Source: an uncultured Rhodospirillales bacterium
Lineage (GTDB): Bacteria; Pseudomonadota; Alphaproteobacteria; ATCC43930; CGMCC-115725
Assembly: GCA_903897565.1 (NCBI GenBank)
Contig: CAIUCF010000821.1
Location: 1 to 16,172 of the forward strand
Direction of reading: 5' to 3'
Length of the DNA: 16,172 bases
Shown here: positions 10,736 to 16,172 of the stretch, in pieces
Numbering within the stretch: position 1 is the first letter of the stretch
Layout of the letters: every line of letters starts with the position of its first letter
Position numbers and translations under genes: made by a program
Notes under the pieces: model-generated
Told to the model about the DNA's origin: nothing
What the model saw: the letters and a program-made list of their open reading frames with translations, nothing else
The model's database searches: none

Positions 10736-11097
10736 TCCAGGGCCCCCTTCTTCCATTCGTAGATAAAGCCGACCGTCAGCACCGCCAGGAACAGCATCAT
10801 CGACCAGAAGCCGAGCAGACCGATCTTCGACAGCGAGACCGCCCAGGGAAACAGGAAGGCGACTTCGAGATCGAAGATGATGAACAGGATCGAGACCAGA
10901 TAGAAGCGGACGTCGAATTTCCGGCGGGCATCGTCGAATGCTTCGAAGCCGCACTCATAGGCCGCCAGCTTGACCGCGTCGGGCCGCTGCTTGGCAGCGA
11001 GCCAAGACCCGGCGATCGCGACAACGCCGAACGCGAGGGCGATCACCAGAAAGACGAAGATCGGCAGGTACTCGCCGAGATAGCTCAGGGAAGACAT
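10726..11097 (-). CDS. nuoA: NADH-quinone oxidoreductase subunit A
   Basis: ND3-like membrane subunit of complex I with three transmembrane helices and the mobile loop that seals the quinone site. From ATG at 11097 it has 123 residues; the frame continues 30 codons upstream, but family members begin close to [14 protein letters not shown]. The loop [20 protein letters not shown] (47-66) includes Cys49, equivalent to the cysteine exposed in the resting form of mitochondrial complex [15 protein letters not shown] (72-85) carries the conserved acidic residues of helix 2. It is the first gene of the operon; the ribosome binding site is weak. Confidence 0.97.
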   Translation of the reverse strand: MSSLSYLGEYLPIFVFLVIALAFGVVAIAGSWLAAKQRPDAVKLAAYECGFEAFDDARRKFDVRFYLVSILFIIFDLEVAFLFPWAVSLSKIGLLGFWSMMLFLAVLTVGFIYEWKKGALEWE

Positions 11098-11394
11098 AGG
11101 TCGGTCCCAATCCTGTCGGACAGTCGTCCGGAAAAGACGTGTGATCGAGGAAATGAAAGCATGAAACCGCACTCGGTTTCGAGCCACGATCTCTGTTTCT
11201 TATCAGCCCCCACGTATATGGACCTATGCCAAAAAAGGGAAGCAGCGATTGCTGCAACACGGGAGCCAATCGGCATAATTGCCCTACAATTCTGCGAGCG
11301 CGGGCCGCGGCGGTTGCGCGCATGGCGGCGTTCGCCTCGACCATCGACCGAGGGCATCAGAATTCCGAATATCGCAGGAAGGCTCGTGGGAGAG
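11098..11394 (-). other. Leader/intergenic region between tRNA-Asp and nuoA
   Basis: This 297-bp stretch has no credible coding frame on either strand; frames crossing it either run into the tRNA or are out-of-frame upstream extensions. It should hold the nuo promoter. I see an AT-rich patch on the minus strand around 11200-11236 with TATACG (about 11214-11219) and GATAAG, but no convincing -35 box at the right distance, so I do not assign a promoter. A short hairpin followed by a T run is listed separately. Read-through from the tRNA-Asp promoter is an alternative. Confidence 0.5.
11231..11255 (-). terminator. Possible weak intrinsic terminator after tRNA-Asp
   Basis: On the minus strand GCAGC-AATC-GCTGC (11242-11255) forms a 5-bp stem with a 4-base loop. 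TTCCC and then six T residues (11231-11236) follow. The stem is short and the T run begins 5 bases after it, so this may be an inefficient terminator of the tRNA-Asp transcript or only part of the nuo leader. Confidence 0.35.
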
Positions 11395-11471
<77 letters not shown>

Positions 11472-11490
11472 ATCCCGTACCGAGGGGCGC

Positions 11491-11519
11491 TTGATACAGG
11501 CGTGCCGGGGGCAAGTCAA
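11491..11519 (-). promoter_or_regulatory. Sigma70-type promoter of tRNA-Asp
   Basis: On the minus strand TTGACT (11514-11519) and TATCAA (11491-11496) are separated by 17 bases, close to the housekeeping consensus. The -10 box is about 20 bp upstream of the first base of the tRNA, which suits a short 5' leader removed by RNase P. Confidence 0.75.
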
Positions 11520-11568
11520 GCATCACACGTTCCCTCTGGAAACAAATTTGTCACCCCTGCCAGACCTC

Positions 11569-11625
11569 GGAATGGCTCGGGATTCACGCCCGGTTTTCAG
11601 GACCGAAAAGTCGCAATTGCGCTAC
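11569..11625. repeat. Run of short inverted repeats, tRNA-like in part
   Basis: Three small inverted repeats follow one another: CGGG-N7-CCCG (about 11578-11592), CGGT-N7-ACCG (about 11591-11605) and CGCAATTGCG (about 11612-11621). Read on the minus strand, the middle one looks like an anticodon arm (loop CCTGAAA) and the first like a T-arm ending GAATCCCG. The D-arm is misplaced, there is no room for a variable loop, and no acceptor stem pairs fully. A decayed tRNA or a structured untranslated RNA is possible; no function is assigned. Confidence 0.35.
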
Positions 11626-11648
11626 CGCGGCATTCAGGGAATGCCGCG
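11626..11648 (-). terminator. Perfect 10-bp hairpin downstream of the small gene
   Basis: CGCGGCATTC (11626-11635) and GAATGCCGCG (11639-11648) are perfect inverted repeats with a 3-base loop. The hairpin begins 27 bases after the stop of the minus-strand gene at 11676, where a transcription terminator is expected. A T tract does not follow directly (only TTTT about 20 bases later), so it may instead stop decay from the 3' end or act with Rho. Confidence 0.5.
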
Positions 11649-11675
11649 AGAATGTCTGATTCGCCGAAGTCGCGA

Positions 11676-11978
11676 TCAGCGGAGCAGTGCGACGATCGCC
11701 TGATTCTGGCGCGCGGTGCCGGAGAGCGGCGCCGAACTCAGTTGCTGACGCAGTTCATAGGACTGCGCAGAGGCCGCAGAGTCGCTGAGCGTCTGCGATG
11801 CCGTCGTCCCGGCCGTATTCGCCTGGGCGCCGAGGCTCAACGTGATGTTATCCGTTGGGCTGCTGGCCGGCGGCGTCGGGGCCGGAGACTGTGTCTTCGT
11901 CGACTGAGGATTTTGACTGGTATCCGCCGCGGCACCGATTGTCGTGCCCAGGTTCGGCGTGATTGTGATGTTCGACAT
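11676..11978 (-). CDS. Small Ser/Thr/Ala/Gln-rich protein with flagellin-like C-terminal tail
   Basis: I do not recognise this gene by name. The 100-residue product starts at ATG 11978; a TTG nine codons upstream (12005) is an alternative, and neither has a strong ribosome binding site. There is no signal peptide, membrane helix or cysteine. Residues 1-65 are low in complexity and rich in Thr, Ser, Ala, Pro and Gln, probably disordered or extended. Residues 66-100 could form an amphipathic helix ending in IVALLR. The last 23 residues align without gaps to the end of enterobacterial flagellin as I remember it: both begin QQ, share L at position 8 and Q at 16, and end LLR (7 of 23 identical). 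A link to motility or to helix-bundle packing is inference only. It sits alone between two tRNA genes and is followed by a perfect hairpin. Confidence 0.6.
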   Translation of the reverse strand: MSNITITPNLGTTIGAAADTSQNPQSTKTQSPAPTPPASSPTDNITLSLGAQANTAGTTASQTLSDSAASAQSYELRQQLSSAPLSGTARQNQAIVALLR

Positions 11979-12002
11979 GGCTGCCGTCCGATCAGCAAAG
12001 AA

Positions 12003-12017
12003 CAAGCTTTAAGCTTG
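12003..12017. promoter_or_regulatory. Inverted repeat upstream of the small gene, operator-like
   Basis: CAAGCTT and AAGCTTG flank a single base, forming a 15-bp near-perfect palindrome 25 bp before the ATG at 11978. It could be an operator or a hairpin in the leader. No promoter with both boxes at good spacing was found nearby, so this is weak evidence. Confidence 0.3.
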
Positions 12018-12078
12018 GTTACAGTACCACAGGCCCCGGATCTGCGCCACCCTTGTCAGGACCGGTCGCGTCTCCGAT

Positions 12079-12153
12079 TGGTGGGCGATGACGGATTCGA
12101 ACCGCCGACCCTCTCGGTGTAAACGAGACGCTCTACCGCTGAGCTAATCGCCC
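12079..12153 (-). tRNA. tRNA-Val (anticodon TAC)
   Basis: The minus strand gives a standard 75-nt cloverleaf. The acceptor stem is GGGCGAT/ATCGCCC, the D-arm is GCTC/GAGC, and the anticodon stem is TCTCG/CGAGA with loop TTTACAC (anticodon TAC). The T-arm is GGCGG-TTCGAAT-CCGTC, the discriminator is A, and CCA is encoded. No clear promoter lies in the 71 bp between it and hupB, so it may be processed from read-through of the hupB transcript. Confidence 0.97.
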
Positions 12154-12178
12154 TGGCCTGCGAAAGCGGGCAATGGGG

Positions 12179-12211
12179 CGGTCGCCGGGGGAACGATCCT
12201 GCCGGCGACCG
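12179..12211 (-). terminator. Hairpin just after hupB
   Basis: CGGTCGCCGG (12179-12188) and CCGGCGACCG (12202-12211) are a perfect 10-bp inverted repeat with a 13-base loop, beginning 13 bases after the hupB stop. No T tract follows on the minus strand, so termination would be incomplete. It may mark the 3' end of stable hupB mRNA or an RNA-processing site between hupB and tRNA-Val. Confidence 0.45.
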
Positions 12212-12224
12212 AGTTCCCAAGGTC

Positions 12225-12497
12225 TTAGTTGAGCGCGTCCTTGAGAGTCTTGCCGGGCTTGAACTTCGCCTGGCGCGACGCCGCGATCGAAATCTTTTCG
12301 CCGGTCCGGGGATTGCGGCCCTCGGAAGCGGCGCGTTCAGCAACACTGAATGTCCCAAAGCCGACAAGCCGAACTTCGTCACCCTTCTCGAGGGCTCCGG
12401 CGATCGTATCGAACACGGCATCGACCGCCTTCGTGGCTTCGGACTTCTTCAGTTCGGTGGATGACGCAACCGCGTCGATCAGTTCGTTTTTGTTCAC
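12225..12497 (-). CDS. hupB: DNA-binding protein HU
   Basis: Small basic nucleoid protein that binds and bends DNA as a dimer. The product is 90 residues, the exact family size. The helical N-terminal half (NKNELIDAVASSTELKKSEA) is followed by VGFGTF (45-50). The DNA-embracing arm has GRNPRTGEKI (60-69) with the intercalating proline at residue 63, and the basic end is KFKPGKTLKDALN. Translation starts at GTG (12497), preceded at about 5 bases by GGAGGGGG, a very strong ribosome binding site that makes this start clear. It lies downstream of lon, a linkage seen in many proteobacteria, and has its own promoter. Confidence 0.97.
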   Translation of the reverse strand: MNKNELIDAVASSTELKKSEATKAVDAVFDTIAGALEKGDEVRLVGFGTFSVAERAASEGRNPRTGEKISIAASRQAKFKPGKTLKDALN

Positions 12498-12561
12498 TTA
12501 CCCCCTCCAGGACCATTTCGATTGGCAACGTCACCGACTACCCCATGACGCAGTTGGCGGG

Positions 12562-12591
12562 ACTGTAGTGCGACCGTCGCAAATCCGTCAA
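12562..12591 (-). promoter_or_regulatory. Sigma70-type promoter of hupB
   Basis: On the minus strand TTGACG (12586-12591) and TACAGT (12562-12567) are 18 bases apart; a 17-base spacing to CTACAG is the alternative reading. This predicts a leader of roughly 55-60 nt before the GTG start. The lon terminator lies upstream, so hupB should be an independent transcription unit. Confidence 0.65.
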
Positions 12592-12675
12592 TCGCCGAAA
12601 GGGATTATTTGCCGGGATTTTTACGGTCTGATGCGGTTCATGTCCGCCATGACCGGGCGAGGGCATGATTCAACC

Positions 12676-12710
12676 AAAAAGAAACCGCCGCCCCCTCTCG
12701 GGAGCGGCGG
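12676..12710 (-). terminator. Strong intrinsic terminator of lon
   Basis: On the minus strand an 11-bp GC-rich stem (12700-12710 with 12685-12695, one G-T pair) closes a 4-base loop and is followed directly by TTTCTTTTT (12676-12684). This is a textbook factor-independent terminator, 37 bases after the lon stop. Confidence 0.9.
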
Positions 12711-12720
12711 TTTTGCTGCA

Positions 12721-12740
12721 CTCGCGAAGCGATTCGCGAG
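12721..12740 (-). repeat. Second hairpin between lon stop and its terminator
   Basis: CTCGCGAA (12721-12728) and TTCGCGAG (12733-12740) form a perfect 8-bp stem with a 4-base loop, starting 6 bases after the lon stop. It has no T tract of its own. It may protect the mRNA 3' end or help termination together with the following hairpin. Confidence 0.55.
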
Positions 12741-12746
12741 AGTCTG

Positions 12747-15161
12747 CTAGTGCGTCAGAATGGTCTTGCGATCGTCTTCCTCGGCCGCCGGTGAGGCCAC
12801 CGCCGGCTTCTCGACCTCCTCCGCCCACTCGACCGGCACCAGCGGCCTGACGAGGGCGTGGAGGAGAACTTCATCGGCATGGGCCACCGGAATGATCTGG
12901 AGCCCGCGCTTCACGTTATCCGGGATCTCGGCGAGATCCTTCTCGTTCTCCTTCGGGATCAGGACGGTCTTGATGCCGCCGCGCAGTGCGGCGAGCAGCT
13001 TCTCCTTCAAGCCCCCGATCGGGAAGACCCGACCGCGCAAGGTGATCTCGCCGGTCATCGCCACGTCGCGCCGCACCGGAATACCGGTCAGTACCGACAC
13101 AATCGCCGTCACCATCGCCACGCCGGCCGAAGGACCATCCTTGGGCGTCGCCCCTTCGGGCACGTGGACATGGATGTCCCGCTTCTCGAAGATGCCGCGC
13201 TGGATGCCGAAGGCCGCCGCCCGCGACTTCACGTAGCTCTCGGCCGCCTGGACCGATTCCTTCATGACGTCGCCGAGCTTGCCGGTCGCGGTCACCCGCC
13301 CCTTGCCCGGCAGCAGCACCGACTCGATCGAGAGCAGCTCACCGCCGACCTCGGTCCATGCCAGACCGGTCACGACACCGACCAGATCCTCAGCCTCGAC
13401 TTCACCGTAACGATACTTGCGGACACCCGCATATTTCTCGAGGTTGCGACGGGTCACGGCCACCTTGGCGCCGGGCCCCTTCATCAGGATTTCCTTGATC
13501 GCCTTGCGGGTCAGGTTCGCGATGTCGCGCTCGAGACTACGGACGCCGGCCTCTCGCGAGTAGTAGCGGATCAGATCCCGCAACGCGTCGTCGGAGATCG
13601 ACCACTCGTTCGGCTTCAGCCCATTGGCCTCGACCTGCTTGGCGATCAGATGGCGCCGCGCGATCTCGATCTTCTCATCCTCGGTGTAGCCGGGGATGCG
13701 GATGATCTCCATGCGGTCGAGCAACGGCTGCGGCATGCGCAGGCTGTTCGCCGTCGTCACGAACATCACATCGGACAGGTCGTAGTCGACCTCGAGGTAA
13801 TGATCGTTGAACGTGCCGTTCTGCTCCGGATCCAGCACCTCGAGCAATGCCGAGGACGGATCGCCACGCCAATCGGCGCCGAGCTTGTCGACCTCGTCGA
13901 GCAGGAACAAGGGGTTCGACGACTTCGCCTTCTTCATGCCCTGGATGACCTTGCCGGGCATCGAGCCGATATAGGTGCGGCGATGACCGCGGACCTCGGC
14001 CTCGACGCGCACGCCGCCGAGCGACATACGCACGAAGTTACGGCCGGTCGCCTTGGCGATCGACTTGCCGAGCGAGGTCTTGCCGACCCCCGGCGGGCCG
14101 ACGAGGCACAAGATCGGTCCCTTGACCTTCTTCATGCGCTGCTGGACCGCGAGGTATTCGAGGATGCGCTCCTTGACCTTCTCCAGACCGTAATGCTCCT
14201 GGTCGAGCACCTTCTCGGCGGCCTTGATATCGCGCTTGACCTTCGTGCGCTGCTCCCATGGAATCGACAGCAGCCAGTCGAGATAGTTGCGCACCACCGT
14301 CGCTTCCGCGGACATCGGGCTCATGGTCCGGAGCTTCTTCACCTCGGCCAGCGCCTTGTCGCGGGCTTCCTTGGTCAGCTTGGTCTTGGCGATGCGCTCT
14401 TCGATCTCGGCCAGCTCGTCACGGCCGTCCTCGCCCTCGCCGAGTTCCTTCTGAATGGCCTTCATCTGCTCATTCAGATAGTACTCGCGCTGGGTCTTCT
14501 CCATCTGCCGCTTGACGCGGTTGCGGATGCGCTTCTCGACCTGGAGCACGCCGATCTCGCCTTCCATGAAGGCGAAGACCTTCTCCAGCCGCTCGCTGAC
14601 GATCTCGGTCTCGAGCAGTTCCTGCTTCTCAGGAATCTTGAGCGCGAGATGCGAGGCGATCGTGTCGGACAGCTTGGCCGGGTCGTCGATCTGATTGACC
14701 GAGACCAGCACTTCCGGCGGGATCTTCTTGTTGAGCTTGATGTATTGCTCGAACTGCGTGACCGCGGTCCGGGCCAGGGCCTCGACCTCGGCCTCGTCGC
14801 CGATCTTCTCGGGCAGCAATTCGGCATGGGCCTGGAAGAAGGCCTCGTGTTCGGTGAACTCGACGATGCGCGCGCGGCCACCGCCCTCGACCAGCACCTT
14901 CACGGTGCCGTCGGGAAGCTTCAGCAGCTGCAGGACGGTGCCCACAGTGCCGACGGTGTAGATGTCGTCGGTCGTCGGATCATCCTGCGACGCATTTTTC
15001 TGCGTGACGAGGAGGATCTGCTTGTCGTCGCGCATCACGTCTTCGAGTGCCCGGACTGACTTCTCGCGACCGACGAACAGCGGCACGATCATATGCGGGA
15101 ACACGACGATATCGCGCAGAGGAAGCACGGGATAAAGTGCGTTTGAAGGGATCTCAGTCAT
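12747..15161 (-). CDS. lon: ATP-dependent protease Lon (LonA)
   Basis: Cytoplasmic hexameric AAA+ serine protease that degrades misfolded and short-lived regulatory proteins. The product is 804 residues, typical of LonA. The N-terminal substrate-binding domain (about 9-200) leads into a coiled-coil region (about 205-275). The AAA+ module has Walker A GPPGVGKT (355-362), Walker [11 protein letters not shown] (417-426) and the pore-loop region [10 protein letters not shown] (394-403). The protease domain has the catalytic dyad Ser678 (PKDGPSAG) and Lys721 (GGLKEKL), 43 residues apart as in E. coli. One oddity is Val386 where I expect Asp in the conserved GGVRDEAE motif. The C-terminal 25 residues are acidic and variable. 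ATG at 15161 has GAGG about 6 bases upstream. clpX upstream and hupB downstream form the usual neighbourhood. Confidence 0.98.
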   Translation of the reverse strand: MTEIPSNALYPVLPLRDIVVFPHMIVPLFVGREKSVRALEDVMRDDKQILLVTQKNASQDDPTTDDIYTVGTVGTVLQLLKLPDGTVKVLVEGGGRARIVEFTEHEAFFQAHAELLPEKIGDEAEVEALARTAVTQFEQYIKLNKKIPPEVLVSVNQIDDPAKLSDTIASHLALKIPEKQELLETEIVSERLEKVFAFMEGEIGVLQVEKRIRNRVKRQMEKTQREYYLNEQMKAIQKELGEGEDGRDELAEIEERIAKTKLTKEARDKALAEVKKLRTMSPMSAEATVVRNYLDWLLSIPWEQRTKVKRDIKAAEKVLDQEHYGLEKVKERILEYLAVQQRMKKVKGPILCLVGPPGVGKTSLGKSIAKATGRNFVRMSLGGVRVEAEVRGHRRTYIGSMPGKVIQGMKKAKSSNPLFLLDEVDKLGADWRGDPSSALLEVLDPEQNGTFNDHYLEVDYDLSDVMFVTTANSLRMPQPLLDRMEIIRIPGYTEDEKIEIARRHLIAKQVEANGLKPNEWSISDDALRDLIRYYSREAGVRSLERDIANLTRKAIKEILMKGPGAKVAVTRRNLEKYAGVRKYRYGEVEAEDLVGVVTGLAWTEVGGELLSIESVLLPGKGRVTATGKLGDVMKESVQAAESYVKSRAAAFGIQRGIFEKRDIHVHVPEGATPKDGPSAGVAMVTAIVSVLTGIPVRRDVAMTGEITLRGRVFPIGGLKEKLLAALRGGIKTVLIPKENEKDLAEIPDNVKRGLQIIPVAHADEVLLHALVRPLVPVEWAEEVEKPAVASPAAEEDDRKTILTH

Positions 15162-15181
15162 TATGCCTCGTCATCGATGAG

Positions 15182-15225
15182 GGCGCAGCCGCGTCGGGCG
15201 CGGCGGGCGCCACCCCATTCAGGGG
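15182..15225 (-). promoter_or_regulatory. Structured 5' leader of lon
   Basis: Two inverted repeats stand in tandem just upstream of the lon ribosome binding site. CCCC-N5-GGGG occupies 15213-15225. A larger GC-rich hairpin at 15182-15211 pairs GGCGC with GCGCC outside and CCGCG with CGCGG inside, around a 5-base loop. In the mRNA both would lie in the leader if transcription starts at the promoter proposed at 15243-15270. A regulatory role is inference. Confidence 0.4.
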
Positions 15226-15242
15226 ACGTTATCGTGATCACT

Positions 15243-15270
15243 ACGTAGCGAGCAAATCCGCCGGTTCAAG
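15243..15270 (-). promoter_or_regulatory. Candidate heat-shock (sigma32-type) promoter of lon
   Basis: On the minus strand CTTGAA starts at 15270 and CTACGT ends at 15243, with 18 bases between CTTG and CTACGT. Alphaproteobacterial sigma32 promoters have CTTG then about 17-18 bases then a CTATAT-like box, so this is a plausible match; lon is a classic heat-shock gene. Read as sigma70 the -10 is poor. It predicts a leader of about 75 nt. Confidence 0.45.
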
Positions 15271-15307
15271 TCATGTGCCAGTTTCCCGGCCCGGCCTCTC
15301 ATGCGCA

Positions 15308-15325
15308 GCTGCCTTGTGAGACAGC
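15308..15325 (-). repeat. Short hairpin after clpX
   Basis: On the minus strand GCTGTCT-CACA-AGGCAGC forms a 7-bp stem (one G-T pair) with a 4-base loop, 12 bases after the clpX stop. No T tract follows, so clpX transcripts probably read through at least partly into lon. Confidence 0.35.
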
Positions 15326-15337
15326 CCCTTTAATTCG

Positions 15338-16172
15338 CTAACTTCCTGTCCCTGCTTCGCTTTTACGCTCGGCATAGATCTGCAGCGGCTTCGCCCGGCC
15401 CTCAACGACCTCGCGGTTGATAACGATCTCCTCGACGCCGTCATAACCCGGCAGGTCGAACATCGGTTCCAGGAGGATGCTCTCCATGATCGAGCGCAGA
15501 CCACGCGCGCCGGTCTTGCGCTGGATCGCCTTCTTCGCGATGCCCTTGAGGGCTTCCTCGTTGAAGGTCAGCCGGGTGTCTTCCATCTCGAACAGGCGCT
15601 GGTACTGCTTGACGAGAGCGTTCTTCGGCTTCGACAGGATGTCGACAAGCGCCTTCTCGTCGAGATCGTCGAGCGTCGCCACGACCGGCAGGCGACCGAC
15701 GAATTCCGGGATCAGGCCGAACTTCAGCAAATCCTCGGGCTCGACATCGCGCAGGATTTCACCGGTGGAGCGGTCATCCGGACCCTTCACGTCGGCGCCG
15801 AAACCGATCGAGCTGCCCTGGCGGCGCTGACCGATGATCTTCTCCATCCCGGCGAAGGCGCCGCCGCAGATGAAGAGGATGTTGGTGGTGTCGACCTGCA
15901 GGAATTCCTGTTGCGGATGCTTGCGCCCGCCCTGCGGCGGCACCGACGCCACGGTGCCTTCCATGATCTTCAGAAGCGCCTGCTGCACGCCCTCGCCCGA
16001 CACGTCGCGGGTGATCGAGGGGTTGTCGGACTTCCTCGAAATCTTGTCGATCTCGTCGATGTAGATAATCCCGTTCTGCGCCCGCGTCACATCGCCTTCG
16101 GCCGCCTGCAGCAGCTTCAGAATGATGTTCTCGACGTCCTCGCCTACATATCCCGCTTCGGTCAGCGTGGTC
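15338..16172 (-). CDS. clpX: ATP-dependent Clp protease ATP-binding subunit ClpX (partial, N-terminus beyond window)
   Basis: AAA+ unfoldase that feeds substrates to the ClpP peptidase. The window holds the last 277 residues; the family has about 420, so the N-terminal zinc-binding domain and Walker A lie past the right edge. Visible elements, numbered within the fragment, are the pore-1 loop GYVG (7-10), Walker [11 protein letters not shown] (35-44), the RKH pore loop (83-85) and the IGF tripeptide that docks ClpP (122-124). Then come PEFVGRLP (155-162), with the arginine of the sensor region, and the sensor-2 motif GARGLRS (221-227). Presence of the IGF loop indicates a ClpP partner; clpP is expected just upstream. 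The stop (TAG) is 176 bases before lon. Confidence 0.97.
   Translation of the reverse strand, partial: TTLTEAGYVGEDVENIILKLLQAAEGDVTRAQNGIIYIDEIDKISRKSDNPSITRDVSGEGVQQALLKIMEGTVASVPPQGGRKHPQQEFLQVDTTNILFICGGAFAGMEKIIGQRRQGSSIGFGADVKGPDDRSTGEILRDVEPEDLLKFGLIPEFVGRLPVVATLDDLDEKALVDILSKPKNALVKQYQRLFEMEDTRLTFNEEALKGIAKKAIQRKTGARGLRSIMESILLEPMFDLPGYDGVEEIVINREVVEGRAKPLQIYAERKSEAGTGS

Noticed and set aside
12009..12022. Possible CtrA-like site (TTAA, 6 bases, TTAC) near the small gene
   Set aside because: CtrA sites have a 7-base spacer and a second TTAA; here both the spacing and the second half are off.
12035..12060. Possible sigma54 promoter (TGGCGC then GGGGC) upstream of the small gene
   Set aside because: The distance between the GG and GC elements is two bases too long and the -12 TTGC is missing.
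12056..12421. Minus-strand frame of 121 codons over hupB and tRNA-Val
   Set aside because: Out of frame with hupB and ending in the translated tRNA (AISSAVERLVYTERVGGSNP), a known artefact.
12858..15059. Plus-strand open frame of 733 codons opposite lon
   Set aside because: A GC-bias shadow: it mirrors the codons of a full, motif-complete Lon protease and has no plausible domain or ribosome binding site.

Overview
The window is a GC-rich bacterial chromosome segment, and every gene recognised lies on the minus strand. It reads from right to left as clpX (3' part) - lon - hupB - tRNA-Val(UAC) - a small unrecognised gene - tRNA-Asp(GUC) - nuoA-B-C-D-E-F-G-H-I-J-K-L (nuoL cut by the left edge). 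This order, the closely packed 14-type nuo operon, a NuoG without the extra N7 cysteines, and the protein sequences all point to an alphaproteobacterium. A Rhodospirillales-like lineage is my best guess from the look of Lon and Nuo, but the sequence does not prove it.

Right part (about 12.5-16.2 kb) is a proteostasis and nucleoid block. It holds the C-terminal two thirds of the ClpX unfoldase, then a 176-bp gap with a heat-shock-like promoter and a GC-rich structured leader, then the Lon protease. A strong intrinsic terminator follows Lon, and after it the HU protein gene hupB has its own sigma70-type promoter and a GTG start behind a strong Shine-Dalgarno sequence.

Middle part (about 11.1-12.2 kb) is the only accessory-looking stretch. 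It has two intact tRNA genes with encoded CCA ends. Between them lies a 100-residue Ser/Thr/Ala/Gln-rich protein whose last 23 residues resemble the C-terminal helix of flagellins, followed by a perfect 10-bp hairpin and a string of smaller inverted repeats. About 300 bp of leader separates tRNA-Asp from nuoA.

Left part (1-11.1 kb) encodes the proton-pumping NADH:quinone oxidoreductase (respiratory complex I). NuoE, F and G form the NADH-oxidising module; NuoB, C, D and I form the connecting arm that passes electrons to quinone; NuoA, H, J, K and L form the membrane arm. Junctions are overlaps (ATGA, TAATG, 8-11 bp) or gaps of 3-76 bp, so the genes are almost certainly one transcript with translational coupling. 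nuoM and nuoN are expected just beyond the left edge. No accessory gene is inserted in the operon.

Overall this is mostly ordinary core genome. I do not see an undescribed defence, mobile or biosynthetic system. The points that deserve a second look are the flagellin-tail-like small protein and its RNA-structure-rich surroundings, a non-conservative residue in a conserved Lon motif, and the leader of lon.
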